DNA of 64,000 nucleotides from Flaviflexus equikiangi (GCF_014069875.1 NZ_CP059676.1:310001-374000), one strand, 5' to 3'. Shown: positions 43,586-53,945, counted from the stretch's first letter. Numbers and translations: made by a program. Notes: a model not told the origin generated them from the letters alone.

Positions 43586-44785
43586 TCACGACTCGAGGAG
43601 TTCCTCCCTGTCCACCGCTGGCAGCTCTGTGCGCGGCGGATCCTGGCGGCGCAGCACCTTGTAGACGGCCCAGATGACGGAGAGGATGGGGATGGAGATG
43701 ATTGCCCCGAGAAGGCCGGCGAGATAGGTTCCGGCCGCGACCCCGAGAGCAATGACAAGGGGATGGAGGGACACCTGCTTGCCCATGATCAGCGGCTGGA
43801 AGAGGTCTCCTTCGAGCTGGCCGATGAGGGCGATGCCGAGGAGGACGACGAGGGCGATGATGGGGCCGTTCGCCGCGAAGGCGACGATCGTTGCGACAAT
43901 CATGGCGGCTGGGGCTCCGAAGAGCGGGATAAACGTGCCGATGACGACGAGGACGGCCAGGGGAGCGGCGAGCGGGACGCCGAGGACGAGCAGGAGCAGG
44001 AATGCGAGGACTCCGTTGATGAGGGCGATGATGATCGTTCCCCTCGCATACCCCGAGAACGCGATCCAGCCCGCCATGGCGGCGCGATGAGTGATGTCGC
44101 GGCGGCGTTCGGGAAGTTCGTTGAGGAACCACAGCCACATCTGGGCCCCGGACATGAGGAAGAAGATCGTGGCGAGAAAAGCGATCGACAGGATCATGAT
44201 GAGGACGCCGATCGTGCCGGCACTCGACATGATGGTGGACGAGATCTGGCCCGTGTTCTCCTGCAGCCATTCGATCCCGCTGTCGACAGTGTCCGATACC
44301 CACTGGTTGGCCTCCTCCGCAGTGACGCTCCACGGCAGGGAGTTGTTCTCGAGCAGGTCAAGGATCGAATCGAGACCTGTTGAGAACTCGGATGCGAGAT
44401 TGTCCCATTCGCCGCGAACCGAGACGACGACGAAGGTGAGAAGGCCCCCGACGATGCCGAAGAGAAGAAGGAGAGAGGCGATCATCGCGACCACGCGCGG
44501 CACCCACCGGTCGAGGAAGTCCGTCATGGGGCGCAGGACGGAGGTCGCGACGAGGGCGAGGAAGATCGTGACAAAGATGAAGGAAACTGTCGCGGTCGCG
44601 AAGACGATCACCCAGACGATGATGAGGATCCCGATGAGATACCAGGAACCCATCCCCATCTTGGCGAGGAGGGGCGGGACCCCGCTATCCGCACCGGGAA
44701 GAGTGCTCCTGGGGGGCGGCTGGCTGGGCTCGGCAGGGCTGGCGGGGTTCGGTCGGTTCTCGGGTCGTCTCGAGAAGAGTGGCAT
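43586..44785 (-). CDS. AI-2E family transporter-like membrane protein
   Basis: 399 aa from ATG 44785, which has GAAGGAGG at ideal spacing. About eight transmembrane helices in the AI-2E (PerM/YdiK/TqsA) layout: two at the N-terminus, a soluble central region, then a cluster including IIIALINGVLAFLLLLVLGV and the motif GTFIPLFGAPAAMIVA. A Pro-rich cytoplasmic N-terminus precedes them. Family members export autoinducer-2 or act as sodium/proton antiporters; the substrate here is unknown. Confidence 0.82.
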   Translation of the reverse strand: MPLFSRRPENRPNPASPAEPSQPPPRSTLPGADSGVPPLLAKMGMGSWYLIGILIIVWVIVFATATVSFIFVTIFLALVATSVLRPMTDFLDRWVPRVVAMIASLLLLFGIVGGLLTFVVVSVRGEWDNLASEFSTGLDSILDLLENNSLPWSVTAEEANQWVSDTVDSGIEWLQENTGQISSTIMSSAGTIGVLIMILSIAFLATIFFLMSGAQMWLWFLNELPERRRDITHRAAMAGWIAFSGYARGTIIIALINGVLAFLLLLVLGVPLAAPLAVLVVIGTFIPLFGAPAAMIVATIVAFAANGPIIALVVLLGIALIGQLEGDLFQPLIMGKQVSLHPLVIALGVAAGTYLAGLLGAIISIPILSVIWAVYKVLRRQDPPRTELPAVDREELLES

Positions 44786-44850
44786 GAATGGCCTCCTTCC
44801 CGCCATCATAACCAGTTGGCAGGCCACCCGCCTCGGGGAATGTCCCGAGG

Positions 44851-44880
44851 GCGGTGGGCCAGCCCGGACTGGCCCACCGC
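44851..44880 (-). terminator. Terminator after katA
   Basis: GCGGTGGGCCAG pairs with CTGGCCCACCGC around a 6-nt loop, 25 bp after the catalase stop. Confidence 0.8.
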
Positions 44881-44904
44881 GCCTAGCGGTGCGTCTCGGT
44901 GGGT

Positions 44905-46386
44905 TTAGCCGCCGATCGGATCCCCGCCGGGTACCTGATCGCCGATGCTCCGGCGGTAGGCTTCCTCGATACGGTCACCGACTTCCTGGTCGATGTTCCT
45001 CCAGTACTGGAAGACGCGCGAGAGCACGGGCTCTCGAACATCGGGGAGGAGCGAACCGGTGACGGTCTCGATGAGTCGCTCACGCTCCTCTTCCGAATAG
45101 ACGTCGCGAACGAGCGTATGCGCCTGGCTGAAGTCATCATCCTCGGCATGGAGGGAATAGGCCGCCCGGACGAGCGTCCCATCCGCCTCCCAGCCGTTCT
45201 CGACAGGACCCTGGGCGTCCTGGTAGCCGCGACCGTACGAGTTCGGCGCATACACCGGGGCGCTACCCGTGTGGTGGTACTGCATGTGCCCCTCCTTGGC
45301 GTAGGAGTTCACGGGCGTGACGGGGGCGTTGACCGGCAGCTGGTTGTAGTTGGTGCCGATACGGGCACGCTGCGCGTCAGGATAGGAGAAGACGCGGCCG
45401 AGCAGCATCTTGTCCGGTGACAGGCCGGTACCGGGAACGGTGTTGGCCGGGGAGAACGCCGCCTGCTCGATCTGCGCGAAATGGTTCGTCGGGTTCTCAT
45501 TCAGCGTGAAGCGGCCGACCCGGTGCAACGGGTAGTCCTTCTTCGAGATCGTCTTCGTCAGATCGAACGGATTGAAGCGGTACGTTTTCGCATCCTCGTA
45601 GGGCATGATCTGAACCGACAGCGTCCACGACGGGAAGTCGCCGCGTTCGATGGCATCGAACAGGTCGCGGCGATGAACGTCGGCATCCGTGCCCGCCAGC
45701 TTCCCAGCCTCCTCATTCGACATGTTCTCCACACCCTGGTCGGAATGGAAATGGTAGACGACCCAGAACTTCTCACCGGCCTCGTTGACCCACATGTAGG
45801 TGTGAGAGGAGTAGCCGTTCATGTGACGCCACGTGCGGGGCAGGCCGCGGTCCCCCATAAGATAGGCAACCTGGTGGGCGGACTCGGGTGACTTCGTCCA
45901 GAAATCCCACTGCATGTTGCCCGAGCGTAAGCCCGAGTCGGGCAGTCGCTTCTGGGAATGGATGAAGTCGGGGAACTTCATCGGATCACGCACGAAGAAC
46001 ACCGGGGTATTGTTGCCCACCATGTCGAAGTTGCCCTCCTCGGTGTAGAACTTCAGCGAGAAGCCGCGAACATCGCGCCACGAATCCGGCGAACCAAGCT
46101 CGCCGGCAACCGTCGAGAAACGGGCAAGCACTCGGGTTGTCGTGCCCTTCTGGAGGAAATGAGCCTTCGTGTAGGCCGAGACATCCTCGAGCACCTCGAA
46201 GACGCCGAAAGCGCCGGAGCCTTTCGCGTGCGGATTGCGCTCGGGGACGCGCTCGCGGTTGAAGTGGGCAAGCTTCTCCACGAGGGCAACATCGTGCAGG
46301 AGGAGCGGCCCGTCTGCTCCAACGCTGAGCGAATGGGAATCAGATTCCCGGGGCGCGCCAGATTCTGTGGTGGATGGGTGGTTCAC
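44905..46386 (-). CDS. katA: Monofunctional haem catalase
   Basis: 493 aa, small-subunit clade 3 length. Distal His and Asn regions [16 protein letters not shown] and [20 protein letters not shown], and the proximal Tyr motif [15 protein letters not shown] are present. It degrades hydrogen peroxide in the cytoplasm. It is 26 bp downstream of a Fur-family regulator on the same strand, so the two form one operon that should respond to peroxide. Confidence 0.95.
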   Translation of the reverse strand: MNHPSTTESGAPRESDSHSLSVGADGPLLLHDVALVEKLAHFNRERVPERNPHAKGSGAFGVFEVLEDVSAYTKAHFLQKGTTTRVLARFSTVAGELGSPDSWRDVRGFSLKFYTEEGNFDMVGNNTPVFFVRDPMKFPDFIHSQKRLPDSGLRSGNMQWDFWTKSPESAHQVAYLMGDRGLPRTWRHMNGYSSHTYMWVNEAGEKFWVVYHFHSDQGVENMSNEEAGKLAGTDADVHRRDLFDAIERGDFPSWTLSVQIMPYEDAKTYRFNPFDLTKTISKKDYPLHRVGRFTLNENPTNHFAQIEQAAFSPANTVPGTGLSPDKMLLGRVFSYPDAQRARIGTNYNQLPVNAPVTPVNSYAKEGHMQYHHTGSAPVYAPNSYGRGYQDAQGPVENGWEADGTLVRAAYSLHAEDDDFSQAHTLVRDVYSEEERERLIETVTGSLLPDVREPVLSRVFQYWRNIDQEVGDRIEEAYRRSIGDQVPGGDPIGG

Positions 46387-46412
46387 GTTCAGTCATCTCT
46401 TTCGGGTATGCG

Positions 46413-46841
46413 TTAGCTATCACTGGCATCCCGACAGGCCGGGCAGAGACCCATGAACAGAACCTCTGCAACCCCGATATCGAAACCGAGATGCTCCTCG
46501 GGTTCGAGGCACGGGGCCTCTCCCTTCACGCACGGCACGTTCTCGATCCGACCGCAGTTCGTGCACACCATGTGATGATGGTTGTCGTGCGTGTGGATCT
46601 CGAAACGAGCCTTGCGGCTGTCGATGGCGATTCTGCGGACGAGCCCCTTCTCGGTCAGCGCATGCAGCACGTCGTAGACGGCCTGCGTTGACACCGATCC
46701 GAGACGGCCTCGTACTTCCTGGGCGATGAATTCAGCATCGGAATGCTGGTGATCATCGACCACGGCGAGCGTTGCTAGCCGAGGAGCCGTGACGCGCAGG
46801 CCCGCCGAACGGAGGGCGCTGACGTATCTGTCGGAAGCCAT
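46413..46841 (-). CDS. furA: Fur-family peroxide/iron regulator of katA
   Basis: 142 aa. Winged-helix N-terminus (GLRVTAPRLATLAVVDDHQH, VSTQAVYDVLHALTEKGLV) and a C-terminal metal domain with HNHHHMVCTNCGRIENVPC and CPAC, giving two CxxC pairs for structural zinc. This fits the FurA/CatR type that represses its own operon with catalase and lets go upon oxidation. It probably controls katA directly. Confidence 0.85.
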   Translation of the reverse strand: MASDRYVSALRSAGLRVTAPRLATLAVVDDHQHSDAEFIAQEVRGRLGSVSTQAVYDVLHALTEKGLVRRIAIDSRKARFEIHTHDNHHHMVCTNCGRIENVPCVKGEAPCLEPEEHLGFDIGVAEVLFMGLCPACRDASDS

Positions 46842-46855
46842 AGCTTCACACTACC

Positions 46856-46877
46856 TTCTAAACTGGAATAGTTCTAA
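46856..46877. promoter_or_regulatory. Candidate FurA operator
   Basis: Two TTCTAA hexamers 16 bp apart enclose an AACT-N5-AGTT dyad, 15-36 bp upstream of the furA start. AT-rich in a GC-rich genome; suits autoregulation. Inferred only. Confidence 0.35.
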
Positions 46878-47072
46878 TAAACGACAAACTGTAGATACTT
46901 GAGTGTTGAACGTGTCTCGAGTTCAGTGTAATGACGGGCGGGGTTCCGTGGGGAGGCGGTCCGGAACTCTCCATGGTCGGCACCACTCCCGCAGTGGTTG
47001 CGCTTTCAACTACTAGCCCATAGAATCTAGTTGAAACCGAAATCAACTATTGTGTGTTCCTGGGGGACGATC

Positions 47073-47993
47073 ATGGCAGCGAATGAAACGATCGACGAGC
47101 GCGTCATCAGCGCGAAAGCGGGCATGGATGCCGTCACCCTCCGGGTCGGCGACCTCGAGCTCATGTCGTCCTACTACGAGAATGCACTTGCGCTGACGCC
47201 GATCGAGGAGAAGGCGCGCGGCACGGAAGTTCATCGCGTGCTCGGCCGCGCGAGCGTCCCCCTCGTCAAACTCGTATCGACTCCCGGCCTGCCCGGCGTT
47301 GACCCTCGCCAGGCCGGCCTGTTCCACACCGCCTTCCTCTTCGATACGCGAAGCGCACTTGCCGCGACTGTTTATCGGGCTGCTCAGGATGGTCGGGGCC
47401 AGTATGTCGGCTCCGGCGATCACCTCGTGTCTGAGGCCTTCTACTTCACCGATCCCGAAGGCAATGGAATCGAGCTCTACGTCGACCGGCCCCGCAGCGA
47501 GTGGACGTGGAGGAGCGGCCAGGTCGAGATGGCGACCCTGTACCTCGACCCGAATCGGTTCCTCCAGACCCACCTCGATCAGGATGCCCTCGACTCCGCG
47601 CCGACCACCTCCGGCATCGTCGGACACGTCCACCTCCAGGTCGGCGACATCGCCACGGCCCGCGACTTCTACGTCGATGCGATCGGCTTCGAGGCCACGT
47701 CCGCCCTCGGAGGGCAGGCGCTCTTCGCCTCTGCCGGGGGATATCACCATCACGTCGCGATGAATACGTGGAACAGTCTCGGCGCCGGGCCGCGGGCTGC
47801 GAGCCTTGGCCTCGGCAACGTGGCGATCACCGTGCCGGGCCGAGACGATCTCGATGCTCTCGTTGCTCGTCTCAAGCGCAAGAGCCTCTCGTTCTCGGAC
47901 GGTGGAACCTCTGTCGTGACGCGCGACCCCTGGAATACTCAGGTGAGCGTCTCCCTCCCCGGTGTCACCGCCGACGAACTTCTTCTCGGATAG
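47073..47993 (+). CDS. Two-domain glyoxalase/VOC-fold dioxygenase-like protein (CatE-like)
   Basis: 306 aa with two vicinal-oxygen-chelate domains (residues 15-140 and 165-300). Metal ligand candidates are the His in GLFHTAFL, the Glu in NGIELYVDRP and the His in IVGHVHLQVGD. The layout matches Bacillus CatE/YfiE-type catechol-2,3-dioxygenase-like proteins; the ring-cleaving activity is not certain. ATG 47073 follows GGGGGACGATC. Divergent from furA-katA, with a terminator at 48010. Confidence 0.72.
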   Translation: MAANETIDERVISAKAGMDAVTLRVGDLELMSSYYENALALTPIEEKARGTEVHRVLGRASVPLVKLVSTPGLPGVDPRQAGLFHTAFLFDTRSALAATVYRAAQDGRGQYVGSGDHLVSEAFYFTDPEGNGIELYVDRPRSEWTWRSGQVEMATLYLDPNRFLQTHLDQDALDSAPTTSGIVGHVHLQVGDIATARDFYVDAIGFEATSALGGQALFASAGGYHHHVAMNTWNSLGAGPRAASLGLGNVAITVPGRDDLDALVARLKRKSLSFSDGGTSVVTRDPWNTQVSVSLPGVTADELLLG

Positions 47994-48009
47994 GCCGGCA
48001 CCTTGACAC

Positions 48010-48036
48010 GCCCCGCTGTATTTAATCTGGCGGGGC
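48010..48036 (+). terminator. Terminator after VOC gene
   Basis: GCCCCGC pairs with GCGGGGC around a 13-nt loop, 17 bp after the stop. Confidence 0.65.
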
Positions 48037-48216
48037 TCTGCTGTCCCGTCTCCTCGGTGGATAGAGCGTCTGCGTCTTCTGAGAAAAGGTGCGGGGATGC
48101 TTGGGTGATGGTGCGATCGCGTGTAGGTCGAGCTGGTGACTGCCGTGAAACCGTGATGTGACGGGCTTCTCTCTGGAGGATCTCCCGGGGCGTGAATGAT
48201 GACAGCGCTCACATCT

Positions 48217-48252
48217 AGTACGCTGGTACTAAGGTCCCAGGTACGCGCGTAC
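48217..48252. promoter_or_regulatory. Paired palindromes upstream of the arc operon
   Basis: AGTAC-GCTG-GTACT (48217-48230) and the perfect GTACGCGCGTAC (48241-48252) share GTACGCnnGTAC and are 23 bp apart, about two helical turns. They lie 57 bp upstream of arcA and fit a dimer-of-dimers operator. The remainder of 47994-48308 has no gene. Confidence 0.5.
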
Positions 48253-48308
48253 TACTTCTGTCAGACTCTTCTCATCGCAACTGAATCTCAACGATGAGAG
48301 GATCCCTG

Positions 48309-49532
48309 ATGGCATTCCGTGTCGCATCAGAAGTAGGGAAATTGCGGCAGGTCATTGTTCACCGCCCCGGTCGGGAGATGGACCGCCTGACGCCCAGTAA
48401 TAAAGACGAGCTGTTGTTCGACGACGTGCTCTGGACGCAGCAGGCTCAGGTCGAGCATGACGCATTCTCGTCGTCGATGCGCAACGAAGGCGTCGACGTC
48501 CTGTACGTGCAAGATCTGCTCGCCGAAACGCTAGAAATCTCGGAAGCCCGCCACTACGTCAGTGACGAAACATTCGAAGAGCGCTGGTATGGCGTCACCG
48601 GCACGCAGATCATGCGGGAATACGCCAACAGCCTGACCCCCGCCGAGCTGGCCGAACTGCTCATCGCCGGCATCTCCAAGACCGAGCTCGTCGCACTGAC
48701 CGGCAAGGAGGACTCTGCCTACCTCGCGCGGGCAGAGAACGACTTCATGGTGCTCCGGTGCCTGCCCAACCATCTGTTCACCCGCGACACCTCATGCTGG
48801 GTGTTCGACGGCGTCTCGATCAACTCGATGCAGAAGGTCGCCCGCCAGCGGGAGACCATCAACTTCGAGGCGATCTACCGCTGGCATCCCCGCTTCCGCA
48901 ACGAAGAGTTCAAGAAGTGGTCCGGCGGCATGTCCGACCGGGCGGCCACGATCGAGGGCGGTGACGTGGAGGTGATCGGCAACGGTGCCGTTCTCGTCGG
49001 CATCTCCGAACGCACCACCTCCGCCGGCTTCGAGCGCCTCGCCCGCAGCCTCCTGTGGAACGGAGAGGCAACCCGAGTGATCGGCCTGCTCATGAAGCAG
49101 GAGCGGGCCCAGATGCACCTGGATACGGTCATGACGATGGTCAACGAATCGACCTTCCTCAAGTACAAGCACCTCGGCATGCTGCCCTCGGTCACCGTCA
49201 CCCGCGGAGACCGTCCCGGTGACATCGTCGTCGAAACAGCGCCGGGGGAGAAGATGCGCGACGTGCTCGCACATGCCCTCGGAATCCCCGAGGTCCGCAT
49301 CCTCACCACGCCCGAGGACGACTTCGCCGCAGAGCGCGGCCAGTGGAACGATGCATGCAACGTTCTCGCCCTCGAACCCAACGTTGTCGTCGCCTACGAC
49401 CGCAACGTCGAAGCCAACGAATATCTCGAGTCAGAGGGAGTGCGCGTCATCGCCGTTCCCGGTGCGGAGCTCGGTCGGGGTCGAGGTGGCCCCCGATGCA
49501 TGAGCTGCCCCACCGTTCGCGACGAAATCTGA
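48309..49532 (+). CDS. arcA: Arginine deiminase
   Basis: 407 aa cytoplasmic hydrolase turning arginine into citrulline and ammonia. N-terminal [20 protein letters not shown], substrate motif [33 protein letters not shown] and the nucleophile Cys in [11 protein letters not shown] near the C-terminus. ATG 48309 has GAGAGGATC upstream. It heads arcA-arcB-arcC, all on one strand with short gaps. The pair of palindromes upstream suggests control by a dimeric regulator not present in the window. Confidence 0.95.
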   Translation: MAFRVASEVGKLRQVIVHRPGREMDRLTPSNKDELLFDDVLWTQQAQVEHDAFSSSMRNEGVDVLYVQDLLAETLEISEARHYVSDETFEERWYGVTGTQIMREYANSLTPAELAELLIAGISKTELVALTGKEDSAYLARAENDFMVLRCLPNHLFTRDTSCWVFDGVSINSMQKVARQRETINFEAIYRWHPRFRNEEFKKWSGGMSDRAATIEGGDVEVIGNGAVLVGISERTTSAGFERLARSLLWNGEATRVIGLLMKQERAQMHLDTVMTMVNESTFLKYKHLGMLPSVTVTRGDRPGDIVVETAPGEKMRDVLAHALGIPEVRILTTPEDDFAAERGQWNDACNVLALEPNVVVAYDRNVEANEYLESEGVRVIAVPGAELGRGRGGPRCMSCPTVRDEI

Positions 49533-49564
49533 CACATCAACCATCCATGAAAGGAACCCCCGTC

Positions 49565-50566
49565 ATGACCGTCAACCTTCACGGCAGATCATTCCTCAAA
49601 GAAATCGACTTCACTCCAGAAGAGTGGCTCTATCTGCTCGATCTCGCGGCCGAACTCAAGGCGGCGAAGAAGAATGGCACGGAGAAGCAGTACCTCAAGG
49701 GCAAGAACATCGCCCTGATCTTCGAAAAGACCTCGACCCGGACACGGTGCTCGTTCGAGGTCGGAGCCTACGACCAGGGCGCCAACATCACCTACCTCGA
49801 TCCGAGCGGTTCGCAGATGGGACACAAGGAGTCCGTCGAGGACACGGCCCGCGTTCTCGGCCGCATGTTCGACGGCATCGAATTCCGCGGACACAAGCAG
49901 GAGCACGTCGAGACACTGGCGAAACTGGCCGGCGTCCCGGTGTGGAACGGCCTGACCGACGACTGGCATCCCACCCAGGTTCTCGCCGACCAGCTGACCA
50001 TGCATGAGGCATCGGGCAAGCCCTACAACGAGATCACCTTCGCGTTCGTCGGAGATACTCGCAACAACGTCGCCAACTCCCTCCTCGTCGGCGCCGCCCT
50101 CATCGGCATGAACGTCAAGATGGTGGGCCCGAAGGAACTCGAGACGATCCCCGAGGTGAAGGAGATGGCGGCGAAGCTTGCCGAGAAGTCCGGATCCACC
50201 ATCACCTACTCGAACGATCCCAAGGAAGGTGTCAAGGACTGCGACTTCATCTACACCGATATCTGGGTCTCCATGGGTGAACCCGATGAGGTGTGGGATG
50301 CTCGCATCAAGCAGCTCAAGCCCTACCAGGTCAACGCCGAACTCATGGCCGCAACGGGCAAGGACGCGAAGTTCCTGCACTGCCTGCCTGCCTTCCATGA
50401 CCGCAAGACGAAGGTCGGCGAAGACATCTTCCACAAGTCCGGCCTCGACGGCCTCGAAGTCACCAACGACGTGTTCGAATCGGATGCATCTCTCGTCTTC
50501 GACGAGGCGGAAAACCGCATGCACACGATCAAGGCCGTCATGGTGGCAACGCTCGGCGAGGAGTGA
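49565..50566 (+). CDS. arcB: Ornithine carbamoyltransferase, catabolic
   Basis: 333 aa. Carbamoyl-phosphate motif [15 protein letters not shown], ornithine-binding [10 protein letters not shown] and the catalytic Cys in HCLPAFHD. In this operon it should run backwards, splitting citrulline into ornithine and carbamoyl phosphate. ATG 49565 follows GAAAGGAACC. It lies 32 bp after arcA and overlaps the upstream end of the arcC region. Confidence 0.93.
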   Translation: MTVNLHGRSFLKEIDFTPEEWLYLLDLAAELKAAKKNGTEKQYLKGKNIALIFEKTSTRTRCSFEVGAYDQGANITYLDPSGSQMGHKESVEDTARVLGRMFDGIEFRGHKQEHVETLAKLAGVPVWNGLTDDWHPTQVLADQLTMHEASGKPYNEITFAFVGDTRNNVANSLLVGAALIGMNVKMVGPKELETIPEVKEMAAKLAEKSGSTITYSNDPKEGVKDCDFIYTDIWVSMGEPDEVWDARIKQLKPYQVNAELMAATGKDAKFLHCLPAFHDRKTKVGEDIFHKSGLDGLEVTNDVFESDASLVFDEAENRMHTIKAVMVATLGEE

Positions 50567-50568
50567 CG

Positions 50569-51537
50569 ATGAGAATCGTCGCGGCTCTCGGCGGCAACGC
50601 CCTTCTCGAACGCGGTCAGAAGCCAGACGCTGCCCCGCAGATCGAGAACGTCAAGAATGCGGTGGACTCCCTCGGCCTGCTGGCGGAGGACCACGACCTC
50701 GTGCTCACGCACGGCAACGGCCCCCAGGTGGGCGTTCTCGCCCTCCAATCCGCTAACGATCCGACCCTGTCCGAGCCCTACCCGTTCGACACGCTGGGTG
50801 CGATGACGCAGGGAATGATCGGGTATTGGATGCTGCAGGCACTCCAGAACAGGCTGCCCGATCGTCCCGTCGCCGCCATCGTCAACCAGACCCTCGTCCT
50901 TGCAGGCGATCCCGCCTTCAAGAACCCCACGAAGTTCGTGGGTGCCGTCTACACGGAGGACGAGGCGAAGAGGTTCGAGGTCGAACGGGGATGGGTCATG
51001 AAGGAGGACGGCAAGTACTGGCGTCGCGTCGTCCCCTCGCCCCAGCCCCAGCGCATCGTCGAGACCCGCGTCATTCGCACCCTCGTCGATTCGGGAGCTG
51101 TTGTCGTCTGCTCGGGCGGAGGCGGCATCCCCGTCGTCCGCGACGAGTTCGGCAACCGTACAGGTATCGAAGCCGTGATCGACAAGGACCTCACAGGTGC
51201 TGTCCTTGCCGAGGCGCTCGATGCAGACATGTTCATGATTCTTACGGATGTGCCGGCAGTCCTCGACGGCTACGGCACGCCGGATGAGGCAGAGATTCGC
51301 TTCGCGACTCCAGCGATGATGCGGGAGAAGGGATTCGCTGCCGGATCGATGGGCCCCAAGGTTGAGGCCGCATGCCGGTTCGTTGAACTGACCGGCAACG
51401 TGGCGGCAATCGGACGGCTCGAAGATTCAACAAAGATTATCGAAGGCAAAGCCGGGACCATCATCACGCCCGGCGGCTACTACGGCGGGATCGTGAACGG
51501 CCGACCCAACACGTTCGATTCCGCGCAGACTATTTAG
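50569..51537 (+). CDS. arcC: Carbamate kinase
   Basis: 322 aa. MRIVAALGGNALLERGQ, LTHGNGPQVGVLALQ and VVCSGGGGIPVV are typical. It makes ATP from carbamoyl phosphate and ADP, completing the arginine deiminase route. ATG 50569 has GAGGAG upstream; a GTG at 50563 overlapping the arcB stop is the alternative. Confidence 0.94.
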   Translation: MRIVAALGGNALLERGQKPDAAPQIENVKNAVDSLGLLAEDHDLVLTHGNGPQVGVLALQSANDPTLSEPYPFDTLGAMTQGMIGYWMLQALQNRLPDRPVAAIVNQTLVLAGDPAFKNPTKFVGAVYTEDEAKRFEVERGWVMKEDGKYWRRVVPSPQPQRIVETRVIRTLVDSGAVVVCSGGGGIPVVRDEFGNRTGIEAVIDKDLTGAVLAEALDADMFMILTDVPAVLDGYGTPDEAEIRFATPAMMREKGFAAGSMGPKVEAACRFVELTGNVAAIGRLEDSTKIIEGKAGTIITPGGYYGGIVNGRPNTFDSAQTI

Positions 51538-51633
51538 TTGGCGTCAACTGGCCCGGGGGAACGTCTTCTAGGCCAGGCGGGGGCTCGTCCCTCGCAACCA
51601 CTATCACCAATGGTGTTGAAGGAGAGAGAAACC

Positions 51634-52761
51634 ATGACGAAGATCGTCAACTCTTGGAACGACTTTGATCCGCTCAAGCGGGTTATCGTCGGAAAGGCCG
51701 ACTTCTCGGTCATCCCCGATGAGGAGCCGGCAACCTCGGAAAAGGTGCCCGTCGACTCAGAGATGCGCGGCATGTGGGGCCCGCGCCCCACCGAAACGGT
51801 TGAGAAGGCCAACGCCGCCCTCGACCGCCTCGCGAAAGAACTCGAGAGCCGCGGGGTCATCGTCGACCGCCCGACTCCGATCCAGTGGAACCAGGCCATG
51901 GGCACGCCCGACTTCCGGGTACCCTCGGGCATGACGCAGATGCCGCCGCGCGACATCCTCCTCACGATGGGCAACGAGATCATGGCATCCGCCAACTCGT
52001 TCCGCTGCCGCTACTTCGAATACCTCGCATACTGGCCCCTCATGAACCAGTACTTCGAGGAGGATCCCGAGTTCAAGTGGACGCAGGCTCCCCGCCCCCG
52101 TCTCACCGACAAGTCGTACAAGCACAACTACTACGATGAGCAGATCTCCCTCGAGGAGCGCCTCGAGCGCACCGCGAACCTCGACTTCGTGACGACGGAA
52201 GCGGAGCCCATGTGGGATGCTGCGGACGTCCTCCGTCTCGGCAAGGACCTCTTCATCCAGCATGGCCTCACGACCAACCGCAAGGCCATGGAATGGTTCA
52301 AGCGCTACTACCCCGAGCATCGCATCCACGCCGTCAACTTCCCCGGCGACCCCTACCCGATCCACATCGACGCGACCTTCGTGCCGCTGCGGCCGGGCCT
52401 CATCATCAACAACCCGGAGCGTCGTCTGCCCGAAGAGCAGCGCAAGATCTTCGAAGCGAACGATTGGCAGATCGTTGACGCGGCCCAGCCGTCGCACAGC
52501 GAGCCGCCGCCGCTCTGCTACTCCTCGGTCTGGCTCTCGATGAACTGCCTCGTCCTCGACCACAAGAACGTGATCATCGAGGCCTCGGAAGTTCACCAGG
52601 CCGAACAGATGGAGAAGCTCGGTATGAACCCGATTCCGGTTGACTTCCGCGACGCCTACGCATTCGGCGGTGGACTGCACTGCGCCACGGCAGACGTCTA
52701 CCGCGAGGGCGACTGTGAAGACTACTTCCCGAACCAGGTTGAGGATCCGACTCTCATCTGA
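51634..52761 (+). CDS. Arginine:glycine-type amidinotransferase
   Basis: 375 aa, same fold family as arginine deiminase but clearly of the AGAT/StrB branch. The catalytic triad is complete: Asp in WDAADVLRLGKD (195 or 198), His244 in PIHIDATF and Cys350 in FGGGLHCATADVYREG, aligned with human AGAT Asp254, His303 and Cys407. It should move the amidino group of arginine to an amine, releasing ornithine; with glycine the product would be guanidinoacetate. Acceptor unknown (glycine, lysine, 4-aminobutyrate or an inosamine). ATG 51634 follows GGAGAGAGAAACC. It lies 96 bp after arcC. Such a gene inside an arc operon is unusual. Confidence 0.85.
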   Translation: MTKIVNSWNDFDPLKRVIVGKADFSVIPDEEPATSEKVPVDSEMRGMWGPRPTETVEKANAALDRLAKELESRGVIVDRPTPIQWNQAMGTPDFRVPSGMTQMPPRDILLTMGNEIMASANSFRCRYFEYLAYWPLMNQYFEEDPEFKWTQAPRPRLTDKSYKHNYYDEQISLEERLERTANLDFVTTEAEPMWDAADVLRLGKDLFIQHGLTTNRKAMEWFKRYYPEHRIHAVNFPGDPYPIHIDATFVPLRPGLIINNPERRLPEEQRKIFEANDWQIVDAAQPSHSEPPPLCYSSVWLSMNCLVLDHKNVIIEASEVHQAEQMEKLGMNPIPVDFRDAYAFGGGLHCATADVYREGDCEDYFPNQVEDPTLI

Positions 52762-52797
52762 CCGGTGTCTCGGTTGTCCGTGACATCCTGACGGTAC

Positions 52798-52838
52798 GCC
52801 GGGACCGCATGCCTCTGATCGTGGGGCACGGTCCCGGC
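52798..52838 (+). terminator. Hairpin between amidinotransferase and transporter genes
   Basis: GCCGGGACCG pairs perfectly with CGGTCCCGGC across a 21-nt loop. It may end the arc-amidinotransferase message or lower transcription of the transporters. Confidence 0.55.
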
Positions 52839-52898
52839 TCCCGTTCTCACCTCTACTAGCCGCCCGCAACGAAGCCGCGGCGTCCAAGGAAGTTGACT

Positions 52899-53945
52899 AT
52901 GGAAACCCAAATACCAACGAAACAGACGGCTGCCGCGCCGAACAAGAAAGTCGGCTTTACCGCGATCCTTATCTCTGCGTCCGGCATGGGCCTGGTCGGC
53001 ACGTTCAGCCGCCTTGCCACCCCCACAGATCCTGACACCGGCGCCAGCTATATCACGGGTGACTTCCTCGCCCTGGGCCGCATGGTCATCGGCGCACTCG
53101 GAATGCTCGCCATCATCGCCCTCGTCAAGAAGATGCCGGAGCTGCGCACCGCGAAACTGTCCTTCACGGTTGTCGCCGGCGGGCTCTGCATCGGGGCAAG
53201 CCTCGCGTTCTACGTGTCCGCCACCCTCATGACCACCATCTCGAACGCGGTGTTCCTCATCTACACGGGGCCGCTGTTCTCTGCCATCCTTGCCGCGATC
53301 TTCCTCAAAGAGAAGATCAACCTCAGCCACGCACTCTTCTTGACCCTGGTCTTCCTCGGCATGCTCATGACGGTCGGCCTCGTCCAATACACTCCTGACG
53401 CGGGACTCTCCTTCGGCATCGACCTGTCCGTCAACCCCGATCTGCCCAACAAGACGATGGGTGATCTCTTCGGCCTCGCATCCGGACTGTTCTATGGCCT
53501 CGCGCTCTTCTTCTACCGCTACCGACCCGACATCTCCTCCGAAGTCCGTTCCTTCTGGAACTTCACGTTCGGAATCATCGGCGCCGCCGCGGTCATGATC
53601 TACCGGATGGCAGCGATTGATCCGACCAACCCGATTGAGGTGATGGACGGTCGGAACTGGGCGTGGGCCTTCGTCCTGTTCTTCGTCTCCGGGCTTCTCG
53701 CGATCGGGCTTCTGCCCGCGGCGGGCAAGAACCTCCTCGCGGTCGAGCTCTCGACGGTAGCCTATTGGGAGTGCGTTGTTGCGCTCGTTCTCGGAGTCGT
53801 CGTCTGGAACGAGACGATGTCGCTCGTCGGCGGCCTCGGCGGCCTCCTCATCATCATCGGCGGTATCGGCCCGATCATTATCGAGCTCATGCGGAAGAAG
53901 GGAAAGGTTCCCGAAGAAGACTCGAGTTTGGCTATCGAACGGTAA
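52899..53945 (+). CDS. EamA/DMT-family transporter
   Basis: 348 aa with ten predicted membrane helices in two EamA halves (first half GFTAILISASGMGLVGTFSR to LVFLGMLMTVGLVQY, second from GDLFGLASGLFYGLALFFYR onward). Family members mostly export amino acids and related metabolites. ATG 52899 follows AAGGAAGTTGACT. Its place behind the amidinotransferase makes a guanidino compound, ornithine or arginine possible substrates. A classical ArcD antiporter is not present. Confidence 0.8.
   Translation: METQIPTKQTAAAPNKKVGFTAILISASGMGLVGTFSRLATPTDPDTGASYITGDFLALGRMVIGALGMLAIIALVKKMPELRTAKLSFTVVAGGLCIGASLAFYVSATLMTTISNAVFLIYTGPLFSAILAAIFLKEKINLSHALFLTLVFLGMLMTVGLVQYTPDAGLSFGIDLSVNPDLPNKTMGDLFGLASGLFYGLALFFYRYRPDISSEVRSFWNFTFGIIGAAAVMIYRMAAIDPTNPIEVMDGRNWAWAFVLFFVSGLLAIGLLPAAGKNLLAVELSTVAYWECVVALVLGVVVWNETMSLVGGLGGLLIIIGGIGPIIIELMRKKGKVPEEDSSLAIER

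Noticed and set aside
51634-52761. A second arginine deiminase or an arginine dihydrolase
   Set aside because: The Cys, His and Asp contexts match AGAT rather than ADI, and the C-terminus lacks the ADI CMSCP motif.
51757-52887. 376-aa minus-strand open frame
   Set aside because: It is antisense to the amidinotransferase, which has complete catalytic residues.
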